This document shows, in pieces, positions 36,261 to 48,049 of a stretch of DNA of 64,000 nt; within the stretch, counting starts at the first letter, position 1; each line of letters opens with the position of its first letter. Source of the DNA: Temnopleurus reevesii. Lineage: Eukaryota > Echinodermata > Echinoidea > Temnopleuroida > Temnopleuridae. The notes below the pieces were generated by a model, which saw only the letters and a list, made by a program, of their open reading frames with translations, did no database searches and was not told where the DNA came from. The DNA lies in assembly GCA_036244855.1 (NCBI GenBank), contig BQKZ01002174.1, positions 14,415 through 78,414 on the forward strand. Direction: 5' to 3'. A program made the translations under genes and the position numbers.

Positions 36261-36372
36261 CTTGTTTCAAATATACACCTTGCCGATGAAAACTGTCCTC
36301 GCGCATGCGTAGAGGGGTACAGGAGGCCCCGCCCTAGTAACGAAATCGAGATCGTATTGCAGTGACGTCATG
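36261..36372 (-). promoter_or_regulatory. GC-rich promoter-like patch with possible first exon inside the SM50 intron
   Basis: Within a short GC-rich island in AT-rich DNA there is a perfect CRE (TGACGTCA, 36363-36370), an Sp1-type box (CCCCGCCC on the + strand, 36327-36334) and an NRF1-like CGCGCATGCG near 36300. About 40 nt further along the minus strand is an excellent splice donor, ACAAG|GTAAGA, at 36261/36260. No long frame precedes the donor. It could be a noncoding alternative first exon of the spicule matrix locus or the promoter of an unrelated nested gene. Confidence 0.35.
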
Positions 36373-36888
36373 ACTCCAAGTTTGAATTCTTCCAAGTCTG
36401 CAGCTGTGTTTTCTTTTATTGCAATAATTCATAAGTCGGTAATTTCTAGAATTTCGGAAGGCGAACTAAAATATGTCTAAAAAAGTTTCAAAAACTTAGA
36501 AAAAAATGTTTCTGTTGCTCCGTATCAGAAAAATAAAATCATAAATTGTACAAAGAATTCACCGTAGAATTGATAATTTTGTGTTTTTCTTTTGAAGTAA
36601 TGTATCATTTATATATTATCTTTAAAAAAGAAAGACACAACAAAACAAATACGTTACTTTGAAACACGTAGCATAGCAACAGAGAACATTTGAAAAAATG
36701 AACGTTGAAAAATAATGCTTGAAAAAGAGCTATAGGAATTGCTTTGTTTTACTTTTGACAGAAGTTCAGGTCTAAATCATAGAAAGGAAAAGATAATAAG
36801 AAGTATATATGCTTGTAGCTTGGAAAGAGAATCTAAGATATTTGACGCTGCTGAAGAAGAGAATCGAAAAAATTATGACACAGGAACA

Positions 36889-36911
36889 AAAAAAAAAAAA
36901 AAAAAAAAAAA
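36889..36911. repeat. poly-A run
   Basis: About 23 consecutive A residues immediately before an ATG. Confidence 0.9.
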
Positions 36912-37090
36912 ATGGCGGACTTGGAAGAGAAGCTCGATAGCTGGAGAGAAGGTTCGATAGCCAGTGATCGCCCAACCGACCGATATCACCATCGAAAACG
37001 ATACTCGAAGCGATTCGATGAATATCGATCACGTCTGTTTCGATCCAATAGTCTTCGGCCAAAACACATTTGCTCGCAGAAAAATACCGT
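36912..37090 (+). CDS. unrecognised small ORF / possible first coding exon
   Basis: The frame starts at ATGGCGGAC, a good Kozak context apart from the poly-A just upstream, and begins MADLEEKLDSWREG. It is Arg/Ser-rich afterwards. A potential splice donor (ACC|GTACGT) lies near 37090; without splicing the frame stops at 37112. It lies inside the minus-strand intron of the spicule matrix locus. I recognise no domain, and the TCGA-rich composition could produce it by chance. Confidence 0.2.
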
Positions 37091-37546
37091 ACGTATCTTT
37101 TTGCCGCAGTAAGCAACGTGTTTACGTGCATAACTATGACTCGATCGGGTTAGTGATGGACTATTGCTAAATGTTATTTTCATGAAACTAGTGGCAAAAC
37201 ACCTCGAAATGGAAAAGCATGAATCTATCTTTGCGTGAATAAATATGCGATGTAGCATTCATGCCTTGTGAATGAAACATTTTCAAAGATACCATTAAAT
37301 GCATTTTGATATATATTCAAGACTTTTAAGCACAATACTACAATCTATAAACTGAAAATAGCATAACAATATGACTGAAAGAGTAGGGTTGTTCATAAAT
37401 AATCGTTGAGTGTGTATTTGGTAATATTCACACGGGGTGCTAGAATTAATGACCCTATTTTTCATAAAATAGTCTTATCAAATATTTGAAAAGTGATTGA
37501 AGTAAGATATTAAAAATGTGATTGTAAATGCAAAATTCAAGCCTAC

Positions 37547-37653
37547 CTGTAGCATGATTGTCCTGATTGACTCCTCACGTAATAGGCTGGGCAGTCTTGA
37601 CCCCTAGCTAAGGCCACTAAACAGGCTACCAAAGCAAGCAAAAGTCCCTTCAT
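37547..37653 (-). CDS. SM50: shared signal-peptide exon of the SM50-type genes
   Basis: Too short to appear as an isolated frame, this exon encodes MKGLLLALVACLVALARG (signal peptide, probable cleavage after Gly18), then QDCPAYYVRSQSGQSCY. It ends with AG before donor GTAGGC at phase 2. CPAYY to SCY forms the N-terminal disulphide hairpin of a long-form CTLD. The exon is 107 nt, and 107 plus the length of each of the four downstream terminal exons (1096, 1687, 688 and 730 nt) is divisible by three, giving open proteins of 400, 597, 264 and 278 residues. I found no other such exon between 15 and 37.5 kb on this strand, apart from the unread gap. It begins very like SM50 of Strongylocentrotus as I remember it. 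The ATG is in context GGCAGCCATGA. Confidence 0.93.
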
Positions 37654-37681
37654 GGCTGCCTCTTAACTTTACGCCGATGGT

Positions 37682-37700
37682 TGTATTTTATTTTTTAGTT
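37682..37700 (-). promoter_or_regulatory. AT-rich TATA-like element upstream of the signal exon
   Basis: The minus strand reads CTAAAAAATAAAATACAA about 30-45 nt before the ATG. If used as a TATA box the leader would be very short, so it may instead be part of the 5' UTR. Confidence 0.25.
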
Positions 37701-37904
37701 TCTGCAACTTCAGAAGAAACAGGTTCGATGCATTCACGGCCACCGACAAAATCGAATGAAAGCCTTTGGTGGAGCTGGGAGCCCTCGCGCTGCGATCGCG
37801 CCGCTCAAGCCGGGCGCATGACTTCGGTGGGTGTGGCTAAACACCGAGCGGTGCACGCCCCATGCGTGGTTGCGATGCGCAGTGCGGGAAAAGTAAGGCG
37901 TAAC

Positions 37905-38036
37905 TTTTGGACCAATCAGAGAAGTTTCTTTGATTGACGCACATCCAGCGCCGGTTGGGGATCCGAAAGGGAAGCCTGACTCAGGGGCTAGGGGGATGAG
38001 CGCATAATTACCCCTAATAAGCATGACTTCCTGGTT
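37905..38036 (-). promoter_or_regulatory. candidate upstream control region of the SM50-type locus
   Basis: This GC-richer region includes an inverted CCAAT box (37912-37916), TAATTA followed by TAAT (about 38006-38018, homeodomain half-sites such as Alx1 could use) and an Ets core (AGGAAGT, + strand ACTTCCT, about 38027). Ets1 and Alx1 are known regulators of skeletogenic genes. The sites are short and could be fortuitous. Confidence 0.3.
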
Positions 38037-38059
38037 CGGGGCGAGTGTGTGCGTAAGCA

Positions 38060-40317
38060 ACTGTGGGTGAACGCGTGCGTGTGGGTGAATTAGTGCAAAG
38101 TCAATTGCACCATTGTGTGCGTAGAAAAATGTGGGTGAGCGATGAGGCCCGGCTGAGAACCGTTCTCCATGTGTTTCGAGATATAGGCTATTTTCGTAAT
38201 CATCTCCCTTAGGCTTTAGGCCTTACCTCAGTATTTCTATATAATTCCGTATAGTCTCCATACGTAATATGTGTCATGCTTGTACATGAGTTTACAAATC
38301 AAATACAAGCGGACAGAGTATCTTCTATTAATGCTATTAAAGGTCACATCATGTAGGAAACGGTGTGGAAACTCCCGAGCCACTTTCTTAGGTGGGCTAT
38401 GAACGTGCCACGAGATTTTGAAGCTTAATCACATGTTTTTATTTTTTTAAAATTTTACTATTATAAATGATTTTTAGAATTTCAACGTCAAATTATGAGA
38501 AATACACCACCACTTTAGTCACTTCTTACAGGACCATCGGTTAAAGATGTCACAACAATACACTTTTATTTCCAAATGCAACTCAATAATTTCACAGGTA
38601 TGCGGAAAGCTTACACTTAGGCACAAAGCTGCATGCTCGAAATATTGATTTTATCATCTTAACAAGGTTGTCAGTTCTAAAATATTTATCACGTGGATTT
38701 TTTTTATTTGAGTCGTGTGAGGGTACATGGGCTTCCTGTGAGTTCTCATCTTCAGATAGTGAGAAATGTTATCAATTTGAAGCTAAACAATGAACTATGC
38801 GATCAAATAATTTCCAGGCATTTTCAGATGTCGCACCACCTGGTATGATTTTTTTATGTTAAAAAAGCAAGAAGAGAAATGACGCAAAAAAGAAGTTTTT
38901 TTCTCCAAAGTAATTACAACATTTGATGCAACGATGACCAATTATCTTGGTTCGTCAACAATTACCCTTGTAGCCCCCTACTTTGTTTATAATATACCTC
39001 ATTTTTGCCTTTACGTCTGTTTGACTTAAATTGCGTTGTTCTCAAATTATGTTTATACCCTAATTGTTCCCCGTGTCTGTTTATTATTGTTCTATTGTTT
39101 GTGTATGTTTCTCTTTCTATGTGTTTTCACGTACTTGTTAACATGACCCTTAGAATGTAGCTTCGAAACTGATGGGGCTACTCTATGTAAATAAAGAAGT
39201 ATCACCCTATTTCTAGAGGTACTTTTAATAGAATTACAATAACGTTAAAACACCCCCTCAGCCTCTATATCTTGTTTTCCCCACATTTAACAACAAAATT
39301 GGTAGCAATGATGATCATCATTTCAACAAATTAAATATTCATTGTACAATTATTTTCTAACTAACTGCTTAAATCACTGGAAATTATATCACAAAAAAAA
39401 CTATTTAATTTAGTTATTCATAAATCAGTTTATACAAGTTTTCTTTGTAGGACCGGCTGGTCCTATTCAAGTCATTGCCTGCTTTGTAACGGAGTTTCGC
39501 TAAATACAATGCATACAGGTGCATAATAAAAAATGTGATTTTGTTTTACATTCCTGAATCCCAAGGAAGAGCAGTTTTTTTAAAATATATTTGTATAGCT
39601 ATAATATAGATGGGCAATCCAGCTAGTCGTCCATATTTACTATCTAAATACCGGTATATATCTATTCCTATATTTTGTCCTCTATTTTGTCAGTAAGCTA
39701 GCTTTAGAGTTTTAATGATATTAAGTTACTTCAATATATTAAGTTGTGTTACAACATCATTGCATGACATTAGCCAAAAATTTGTATCATGTAACATAAA
39801 AAGGGATGGAAAATAATAGTTGTATATAACGGCGAATTTAGTCATCAATTTAAGTCGGACAGTGTAATAGAACAAACCCGAGAGTCGATCAATTGAGGAA
39901 TGTTGATTGTGTTATTGCCAAGTGTCAATTGTTCGTTTGGTATGTTAGATGACAAACATTCTCGAATCAACATGGAAACAATAATAACTTGTGTTGATGA
40001 GTAATGTTCTCATAATTACAACAATACCGTTAAGATTAATTAAACACAGACTTTCTAAACAATCCATACAAAAAGATAACAATGTCAGGGCCTCTGATAC
40101 ATTGTGACTTCTCCATCCTCGAATGGTTGCTGAAAACTAGGGAATAGCGCCAACTTTGTCGGTGATGAGAAATAGGGTCAAGCTTTTTGGGGTGAGCTAG
40201 CTTTTATTTTGGGTGCAAAACTGTGAATTGAAAAAAAAAATGCCTGCATCTATATGTTCTACGTTTCTGTTCTTTTCTCGTTGGTTATTGTTAAATGAGA
40301 TTTAATTCATTTCTCTC
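38060..40317. other. intergenic; possible LINE 3' end
   Basis: No coding region was seen. Sequence at about 38970-39205 ends with GATGGGGCTACTCTATGTAAATAAAG and resembles the 3' UTR of a non-LTR retrotransposon. AT-rich otherwise. Confidence 0.4.
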
Positions 40318-40350
40318 GATTCAATTCAATTCAATTTATTTTCGTTTCCA
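40318..40350 (-). mobile_element. LINE-type tail
   Basis: A (TTCAA)n run followed by TTTATTTTCG on the + strand is the reverse complement of the tail seen at 18700-18740. Confidence 0.4.
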
Positions 40351-40495
40351 ACGGAAAAAAATAATTCAACAACAATAAAATAATGCATTGCATGAAGCGA
40401 AGTCCAGACTAGAAAATATAAAGTTTCGTAAGGTTCATACAGAGAGCTAAATTTGAGAAAATTGGTATGATAAAGATGTTGTACTTTAAGATAAA

Positions 40496-40798
40496 GGCGC
40501 CGTGGTGTAGTGGTCATGACTCTCGCCTTTCAACCAGAGGGTCGTAGGTTCGAATCCCACCCAGGGCGTTAATTTCCTTCAGCAAGAAATTCATCCACAT
40601 TGTGCTGCACTCAACCCAGGTGAGGAGAATGGGTACCTGGTAGGAATATTTATTCCTTGAAACGCCAAGTGCGCTAATAAAGTGGCTGCCGGGCTAAAGC
40701 CAGGGTAATAATACTGCAATTGTAAAGCGCTTAGAGAATTCTTCATAAAGAGTTGATAAGCGCTATATAAAAGCCGTTCATTATTATTATTATTATAA
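40496..40798 (+). repeat. tRNA-derived SINE-1, full length
   Basis: The head GGCGCCGTGGTGTAGTGG, box B GGTTCGAATCC, conserved body and (ATT)n tail are highly similar to the 18755 copy, implying recent activity. Confidence 0.95.
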
Positions 40799-41121
40799 AT
40801 ATATCACGAGTTTGCTTCTATGATATAAATCATGCATCATGGTGGCACATAGAAATAGCATCTTGGGTTTATGAAGACTTTTACACTCGTCTTATTAAGC
40901 ATATAGAAACGTCAAAAAGTTGAAAACGTCCCATCCAGTCATTTGCCAAGGTAATTCTTATGCGTTTATAGTTTATTCCATTTTAAGTCATCCTATCTTT
41001 TTTTAACTAAGTCAAAGAGGTAGAAGAATAAAACAATGTTGAATAAATTAAACATTAGGGGAAGGCGCATAAGAAGAAAACATAATTATTAATTTGCTTG
41101 TTTAAGTTTTCTTAAAAGGGT

Positions 41122-41297
41122 AACACTATATGAAATATTTTCGAAAAGTTAAGTCGAACGCAATTTCAATGCTCCTTTGTAATGCTATTGAATTCGGTAC
41201 CGGCTTATCATTGTTGTATCCGCACAGTTGAACACATGGTGTACGGAACTATTGTCTGCGTTCTAGTTAACTTTTCGGAAATAGTTTTTATCGTGTT
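41122..41297. mobile_element. foldback MITE, family B (inverted core)
   Basis: Termini AACACTATATGAAATATTTT and GAAATAGTTTTTATCGTGTT. The core is in the opposite orientation to the 6065 copy. Confidence 0.8.
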
Positions 41298-42983
41298 TGG
41301 TACTCTCGTTCAAGTCACATGCCCTTCTTTGCCAGAGAGCCCTGCAAAAAAAAAATAAACTTTTTACATAATAAACCATACCTCAGAAAACATAATGAAT
41401 ACAATAAAAAGAAAACACGTCTAAATCATGAAACTTTCTGCCATATTACTATTTATGTACTATGTACATTTGTACCATGTCTCTGTACTATTTGCTTATA
41501 TACTTGAGGACTGAATTATCCATATGAACAATAGACACAAATACATACTTAATTAACTTTACGGATGGTGAAATAAATTAGATCAAATCAGATTGTAAAA
41601 AGATATTGATAAAGAAACATATAATAAATCTAGATATAACCAATATTTTTGAGAAAAAAAATATATGTGTATATATATAGAGGGGTGACCTTGTGTCTAT
41701 GTCGTATTAAATGTGGATGACCGATAATATACATCGAAACATCCTGAAATACTCGAATATAAATCGTCAGTTTCCTGCTTTTAATCACAATCACTCCATT
41801 CTAATTTTCAGATTATGTTGCATAATTCGTTCGGAAGAAAAATGGGGGAAACGGGGTCATAGCAGCCGCTTATCAAGTATTTCCATAAATAAGAGGAGGG
41901 GCGCAAAGGATGTTTAATTCACTTCTCAGCAGTCCTTTTTTTACATTCATGAAATATTCATAAGATACAAAAGTGTTTTTTTTTCTCTTTGTTTAATGGG
42001 GGTCTCCACTCCGGCTAAGAGCCCCACTAGAGAACGTGTATGCTTTGAGACTGCCCGGGACTAATGCTAGGTCTACCCATTTTATTCGAGCATTGCTCAT
42101 CACAAACTTTGGCAACAGTGCCGAAAACAGGGTTATTTTTATCCCAAGTCCAATTCCATCATTCGATTAACCCGAACCACAAACTTTCTCAATCCAATTT
42201 AAACAAATTGAAACGGTTAGGCTGACCTATAACTAAATTGGCAATGCATCAAAAAACTATTCGATGACTTCAGTTCAAATATAGCGCTTGACCTTACACA
42301 AATCGGGTGCGGACGTCAGTGGGGTGCGGGGTGAACCTGGCACTCGGAAACGGGTGTCTTCCGGTCTATATTAGGGGTTCAGGAAATGGGGTCCTCTGGG
42401 AGGGGTGAATGACAGGTTGCTACCGTCTGGGGGTCAACTTTTGATCCCGTCCTGTAAGAGTTGACAGTAACCATGCTTATCCACAGCCATCCCTAAATCC
42501 CACCATCTTGACCTGTTTATTCTGCGCCTTCAATCTGCCAATCTACTAAAATACTGTGTATTTGAATGTGATTTGAAATAAAATATGTTACGATTCCAAA
42601 AGTGCAACTTCATACTATATATGGTTTAACACATTCTTTACTCTCCCTTCAGGCTACCCCAATCGATATTCTGAAACCGAAAAACATGAGAATGCCACTT
42701 TAAGGGAAACCCTTTTTCAAAGTTATAAGTCATAAAATTCTTGATTGTCTTTTCTACTTTTTGCAACGTATCTGTAGTCCAATTTTGAACGAATTTGATT
42801 TAATATATCAACATAAATGGAAATCATTTAACAAACTTTCACTTATGACCTTGTATTGACTGAAAGGGAATATCCAGACTCTAAATTAATGTTCTCTTTT
42901 TGGAACAGAAAAATCGGGTTCAAAATACAGCAATTGTCATACATAACACATATTGTTGTAAAGAAAATGTCTTACCTAAAACA
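41298..42983. other. no gene seen
   Basis: Intergenic AT-rich DNA with small frames only. Confidence 0.5.
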
Positions 42984-43140
42984 GGGCTGCATTTTGCCAA
43001 ATCGTACTTATAGTTAAAAACGATTCTACGAAAGACTGGAATAGGTAAAAAAAAAAAAAAAGAGGGTAATGTGCATAATATTACCGATAATTCACCAACA
43101 GAACCGATACCAGTCGTTTCGTAAGTTGGTGAAACACCGC
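42984..43140. mobile_element. foldback MITE, family C (diverged)
   Basis: It contains AAAACGATTCTACGAAAGAC, ATACCAGTCGTTTCGTAAGT and terminal TTGGTGAAACACC, as in the other family C copies. Confidence 0.55.
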
Positions 43141-44296
43141 CTATGTATATATTTTGTTGTGTTTGTTCAATGTAGACTATTTGTAATGATGTTTTTTGTA
43201 CTTTGCACGTTAGTGACCACTGCAAAAACGTCGGTGTTAAATTCAGTTGGTTTTGTCCTATATCGATACCGGTCGGTGTTGAATTAAAACCAATGGCGTC
43301 ATTCTTCACCACCCGTTATCCATACTGCATATGGCAAGAATATCCCAATTTAACACCGGTGTTTTACATTGTGGAATGAAATGGATGGCTGGAAGGTAGT
43401 TCTGTTTGCGGGTCAACTTTGGAATCCGGTCTGCCATGTTTGACAGCGGCCCTTCTCTTTTGACTTGCTCATTTAGACCAACTCATCGTTTCCGCCAACT
43501 TACTTAAAAATCAAGTAAAAAAAATGGTAATAGCGAATATATAGAAATTGTGAAACATAAATTAACAAATTATTGTTATTATTATCAAATGAAATGAGAC
43601 ATAGTATCATGAAGATATTGCACATGGGAATGTGTGAATAATTATTCAGTTTTGGTTAAGCTATATCCTAAAATGTGCAAAATATTTTGATTAGCGGACC
43701 CTTCTTCCTCATAACGGACAACTTCTCATGTACAGAATCGGATAGAAATATCAGAATTTGATATCTTTTGTAGGCAAGTACCTTTTTTGTATTACTCTTT
43801 TGTCAAATCTCGGAAAAACAGCATATGCCAGATAACATAAACAAAATATTCTTATTATGAGGAGATGGCACTAAATAAATTATGATTTTAACTGTCAAAT
43901 TTAAATTTTCAGTAACTATCAGTTCTTGAAAAGAATAATACTACGGTATCCGAATATGTGTAACATAATGTTATGATAAACATCCAGTAACATTCATGTT
44001 TATTAATCTTTATCAAAACTATATTTTGGGTGTCAAAGTTTTTACATTGCAAATAAAACATGTCAATGCTTTGCGCTGGATCAATGAATGAAAAAACTCG
44101 TTTAAGTTTGCACAGTGCAGTTGTTTTTATCTTGCGATGAAAACCGATTGACAGGCATACACCATTTTGTGGAAGACGGTATCAATTATCGCAATAATAC
44201 GCGGTTTCCTCAACTATATTGGATTACATACTGTGTTAAACAGGTGCACCTATATTACGGATACTTTGCGCCCGTTCAATTGAAAACTTCACAATG
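43141..44296. other. no gene seen
   Basis: AT-rich intergenic DNA. Confidence 0.5.
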
Positions 44297-44547
44297 TAAA
44301 AGCCGACTTACACCTATGCGATTTTAGCCTGCGTTGACCCAGCGATTTTGATAATTAAGAACGCTCCCCGAGCGCACAGCATAACGCTGATCAGACGGTG
44401 GACTGAAGTTCGGCTTGCGCTCCAAGAGCGTACGCCAAACGTCAGACCGCAGTATGAACTGCGTCTTTTTGCCTCTATGGTGCATTTTTTATTTAAAAAA
44501 ACGCTTGGCAGACGCAGGCTAAATTGCAAAGGTGTGAGTGGGCCTTA
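44297..44547. mobile_element. foldback MITE, family D
   Basis: Ends AAAAGCCGACTTACACC and GGTGTGAGTGGGCCTT continue into TTTTAGCCTGCGT and ACGCAGGCTAAA. A second copy lies at 62219. Length about 250 nt, no coding capacity. Confidence 0.85.
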
Positions 44548-45372
44548 ATATTTGTAAATGTACATTCTTCCAGTGACGAGAAACCGTTTATGCAATATTG
44601 TGCAACATACAACGCGAATATTGGAAAATAAGCAGTAAAAAGGCCCAAATTAATGCTGTTTTGTTGCTGAGAGAGTTAGAAATATACCCCAAAAATGTCG
44701 ATATGCTTTATTCATGTAATTAAGTGCTGTTTGTATGAATTTAGAACTTTAACATTGCTCTCTTTCGTTTGTGAGAGTTTGTGATTTTTTTTAAAGATAT
44801 GATATTAAAATACCCATTGACACAGTTTCATGATAAGCTATGTAGTCACTTCGTAATTGGAAAATTTTAAATATACATTTGGAGCATGGTTTTATATTAA
44901 AATACGACACAAAATCATTGGTACAAGTCGCTTACAATAGTATTACACCTATATTAGTTTTGGAAATTTATTATTTTGTTTTCATTTACATGTTTGAACT
45001 TACTTAGGCAAGTGATTTGCTAAATGAAGTTAGACAGGAATTGGTGACATCATTAAAAAAAACTAAATCATTCCAAATCGGAGGAGTTTTTATATCAAAA
45101 GTTGATGGCGAGGTTGGGCTTGTACCGACGACCTTCAATTTTTCATCCTCATTTCAAACCGTTCATTGTGTATAGATTAAATTGTTCAATATGACGTATG
45201 AAAAGAAAATATATCAGAATCTTCTCATACATCCGAAAATAATCACAGAGACTATATACAGACATTTTCACTTAGTAAGACAGTGTATACCCATGGACCT
45301 GTGTGTTATAAATCCCTTGGGCTGTGGACAATATTCACAGAACCACACTGTGGTGCTAATTTCAACACCAGC
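44548..45372. other. no gene seen
   Basis: AT-rich intergenic DNA. Confidence 0.5.
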
Positions 45373-45561
45373 AAAAATATTTGCACGACCACATCAGGAA
45401 AGTGTTAAAATAACACCTATTTGTCATCGATTTGATATATAAACACATACTGGTACTGTTTATTAAGCCTCTGAACAACACTAGTCCGTGTTTAAATATA
45501 ATGATTTGATTCCAAACGGGTGTTATCTTTACACTTTTCTGGTGTGGTCGTGCGTAGATTC
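45373..45561. repeat. inverted repeat (TGCACGACCACA termini)
   Basis: TGCACGACCACATCAGGAAAG followed by TGTTAAAATAACACC is mirrored by GGTGTTATCTTTACAC and TTTTCTGGTGTGGTCGTGCG. The loop is about 100 nt; foldback-like. Confidence 0.65.
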
Positions 45562-46235
45562 CGGCTAGCGTTAATGTCAATTCCAACGTTTTTGCAATAC
45601 AGATCTCTGAAACATTGACACCTTGGTTACTACACGAGTGATTAATCAATTCATTTTGATAATCATTTTTCCTCCGAAAAATCGAAACATTCCCGACTAA
45701 AAGTTAAAGATCTGAGCAGCCTCATTCTTCAATATTACTCACTAACGGTTAAGTTTACAATAAACTCACTATCAAACGGAAACAACTGCTAAATTGCATA
45801 ATACAATGGTATATGTCTATGTTTGCTTTCCTTATCAAATTTTAGTCATTGTCGTGTTGTCTGAAAATTTGAGTATTTTTATTCATATTTGTTTTTCACA
45901 AGTGGCTTATTTGAAACCACATACTCTGTACCTCATGTCTTGCATAGATACAACTCTTTTCTGTTTTCCCTCCTTTTCTCCAGGGGAACGGGTGATAAAT
46001 ATTCAAATCAGTTGTCTGACGTCATGAGGAAATTTTAATATCCTTTGCCCTCGCTGCTTGAACTGAATTTTTTTGGGCGCCGGTTATGGGATGCTGTCGA
46101 AAATAGATTTATGATTTGTGTCCCTACTTCCCGTTTTGACAGTCGAGATCGTATACCATATATGCCTGCACTGTACAGCTAGCTGTATTTTTTTTTATTT
46201 TAAGCGTAAAATTGAGCGAAGTTGACCCTTTTTTT

Positions 46236-46237
<2 letters not shown>

Positions 46238-46270
<33 letters not shown>
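46238..46270. repeat. (TA)n microsatellite
   Basis: A pure AT run just before a large foldback element. Confidence 0.9.
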
Positions 46271-46274
<4 letters not shown>

Positions 46275-46301
46275 AAATTGTTTTCATACAATTATGTTAT
46301 T

Positions 46302-46889
46302 TAAAGGGGAACTTCACCCAGACATTGATGTACTTTCAGTGGATGAGGAAAAACACACTTATCAAACTGTGAAAATTTGAGTGAAATCCAACAATCCATT
46401 CAAAAGTTATGAATTTTCAAAGTTTTTATTTAAACCCCTCATGGGATCCTTAGATTGGCAAGGCACAGACACAAAATGACTACCAACATGGAGAACTCCC
46501 CATTCACTTTGTACACAAAATTTCACATTTTCTTCTTTTTCTAGAAAAGTAGACAACAAATCAACGAAATTCATACCAAATGCATGCAGAATCTAAATGT
46601 CCATATCATACCTGAAGGGTACAATTTTGTCTACTTTTCTAGAAAAAGAATAATAAAAAGCATGTGAAATTCTATGTACAAACTGAATGGAGAGTGCTCC
46701 ATGTTGGCAGCCATTTTGTGCCTGCACGTTGCCAATTTGAGGAACACATGAGGGATGTAAATCAAAACTTTGAAATCTCATAACTTTTGAATTAATTGCC
46801 GGATTTTGCTCAAATTTTCACATATTGACCAGTGTATTTTTCTTCATCCACTGAGCGCAGATCAATGTCTGGGTGAAGTTCCCCTTTAA
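46302..46889. mobile_element. large foldback element, arms about 270 bp
   Basis: Ends TAAAGGGGAACTTCACCCAG and CTGGGTGAAGTTCCCCTTTA are exact complements. The complementarity continues inward through AACTTTGAAA, CATGTTGG and GTCTACTTTTCTAGAAAAAG, with moderate divergence, to a centre near 46595. A solo end with CTGGGTGAAATTCCCCTTTA lies at 56629-56649. Confidence 0.85.
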
Positions 46890-47170
46890 GATTAGCCTTT
46901 CGACACCCTGGCAGCCCCCTCAAGTTCTCTCAAGTCATTTATTTTTCTTTCTCAATCTCCTATGGTAATTTTTAATTTTCCACTTTTGTATTTTTCATAT
47001 GAATTAATAAAATACTGAATAAATCTTTAAAAAAGAAAAAAAGAAAATCAGGTCAACAGCCTGACCTAGGAAATAACATTCAGATTGATGGAAAAGGAAA
47101 CAAAGAACACCAAAAGAGAAGGAAGTTTTACATGCGCTCTCAAGATATCTATGAAAAAATAGTAACAAAC

Positions 47171-47336
47171 GATGAAATTTACAATGTAATGCTTGACACG
47201 CGTAAAATTTACAACAAACGCCTGACACACGTGCATTTCATCACAATGACGTCACAATAACACTGACAATGTGCAAGTGTGTCAAGCGTCTTGTTGTACA
47301 TTTCACGTCTGGTAAGCGTCACATTGTAAATTTCAT
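47171..47336. repeat. inverted repeat
   Basis: GATGAAATTTACAATGTAAT and ACATTGTAAATTTCAT are complementary ends. Internal GCTTGACACGCG and CAAGCGTC motifs extend the symmetry. Confidence 0.6.
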
Positions 47337-47748
47337 GGTATTTTACTGCTGCCCAGCTAAAGAGATACTAACAAAAATAACAATCGAAACACAATTGTGT
47401 GGTTGGAGGCGTGCGGTGGCAATGTTTACTACTTGATCATAATTCAGTGACATCAAGCCAGTCGTACAGCGGTTAAATCGTGGCGTGTGTGGTCGGTGTT
47501 AGGCTCCGTACGTCCGAATTACGCTCCGTGCGAGCTATGCGTACGCTTTGTCTTGTGTGTCCATCCCATAGATTGTTTCGTTTAGTAAATTAATATTCAT
47601 ACCAGTCATCTTTTGACTATTCATGAGAATCAATTGATATTTGGAATGTTAAACATCTTTTTCACTGGCAGTGAATGTTCACCAATTTAAAATTCCACTG
47701 TACATGGGAGGAGGGGCTATGCGTACGTCCCCTACTCCCCCCCCCCTC

Positions 47749-47972
47749 GTCCCATCCGTGGCGCTAATTTCCTTCAGCAAGAAATTCATCCACAATGTGC
47801 TGCACTCAACCCAGGTGAGGTGAATGGGTACCTGGTAGGAATATTTTTTCCTTCAAACGCCAAGTGCGCTAATAAAGTCGCTGCCGGGATGAAGCCAGGG
47901 TAATGATGCTGCAATTGTAGAGCGCTTAGAGAATTCTTCATAAAGAGTCGATAAGCGCTCTATAAAAGCCGT

Positions 47973-48049
<77 letters not shown>
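47749..48049 (+). repeat. tRNA-derived SINE-1, 5' truncated
   Basis: The body from GTCCCATCCGTGGCGCTAAT onward matches the other copies. The polymerase III head is missing. It ends in an (ATT)n tract of about 70 nt. Confidence 0.9.
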
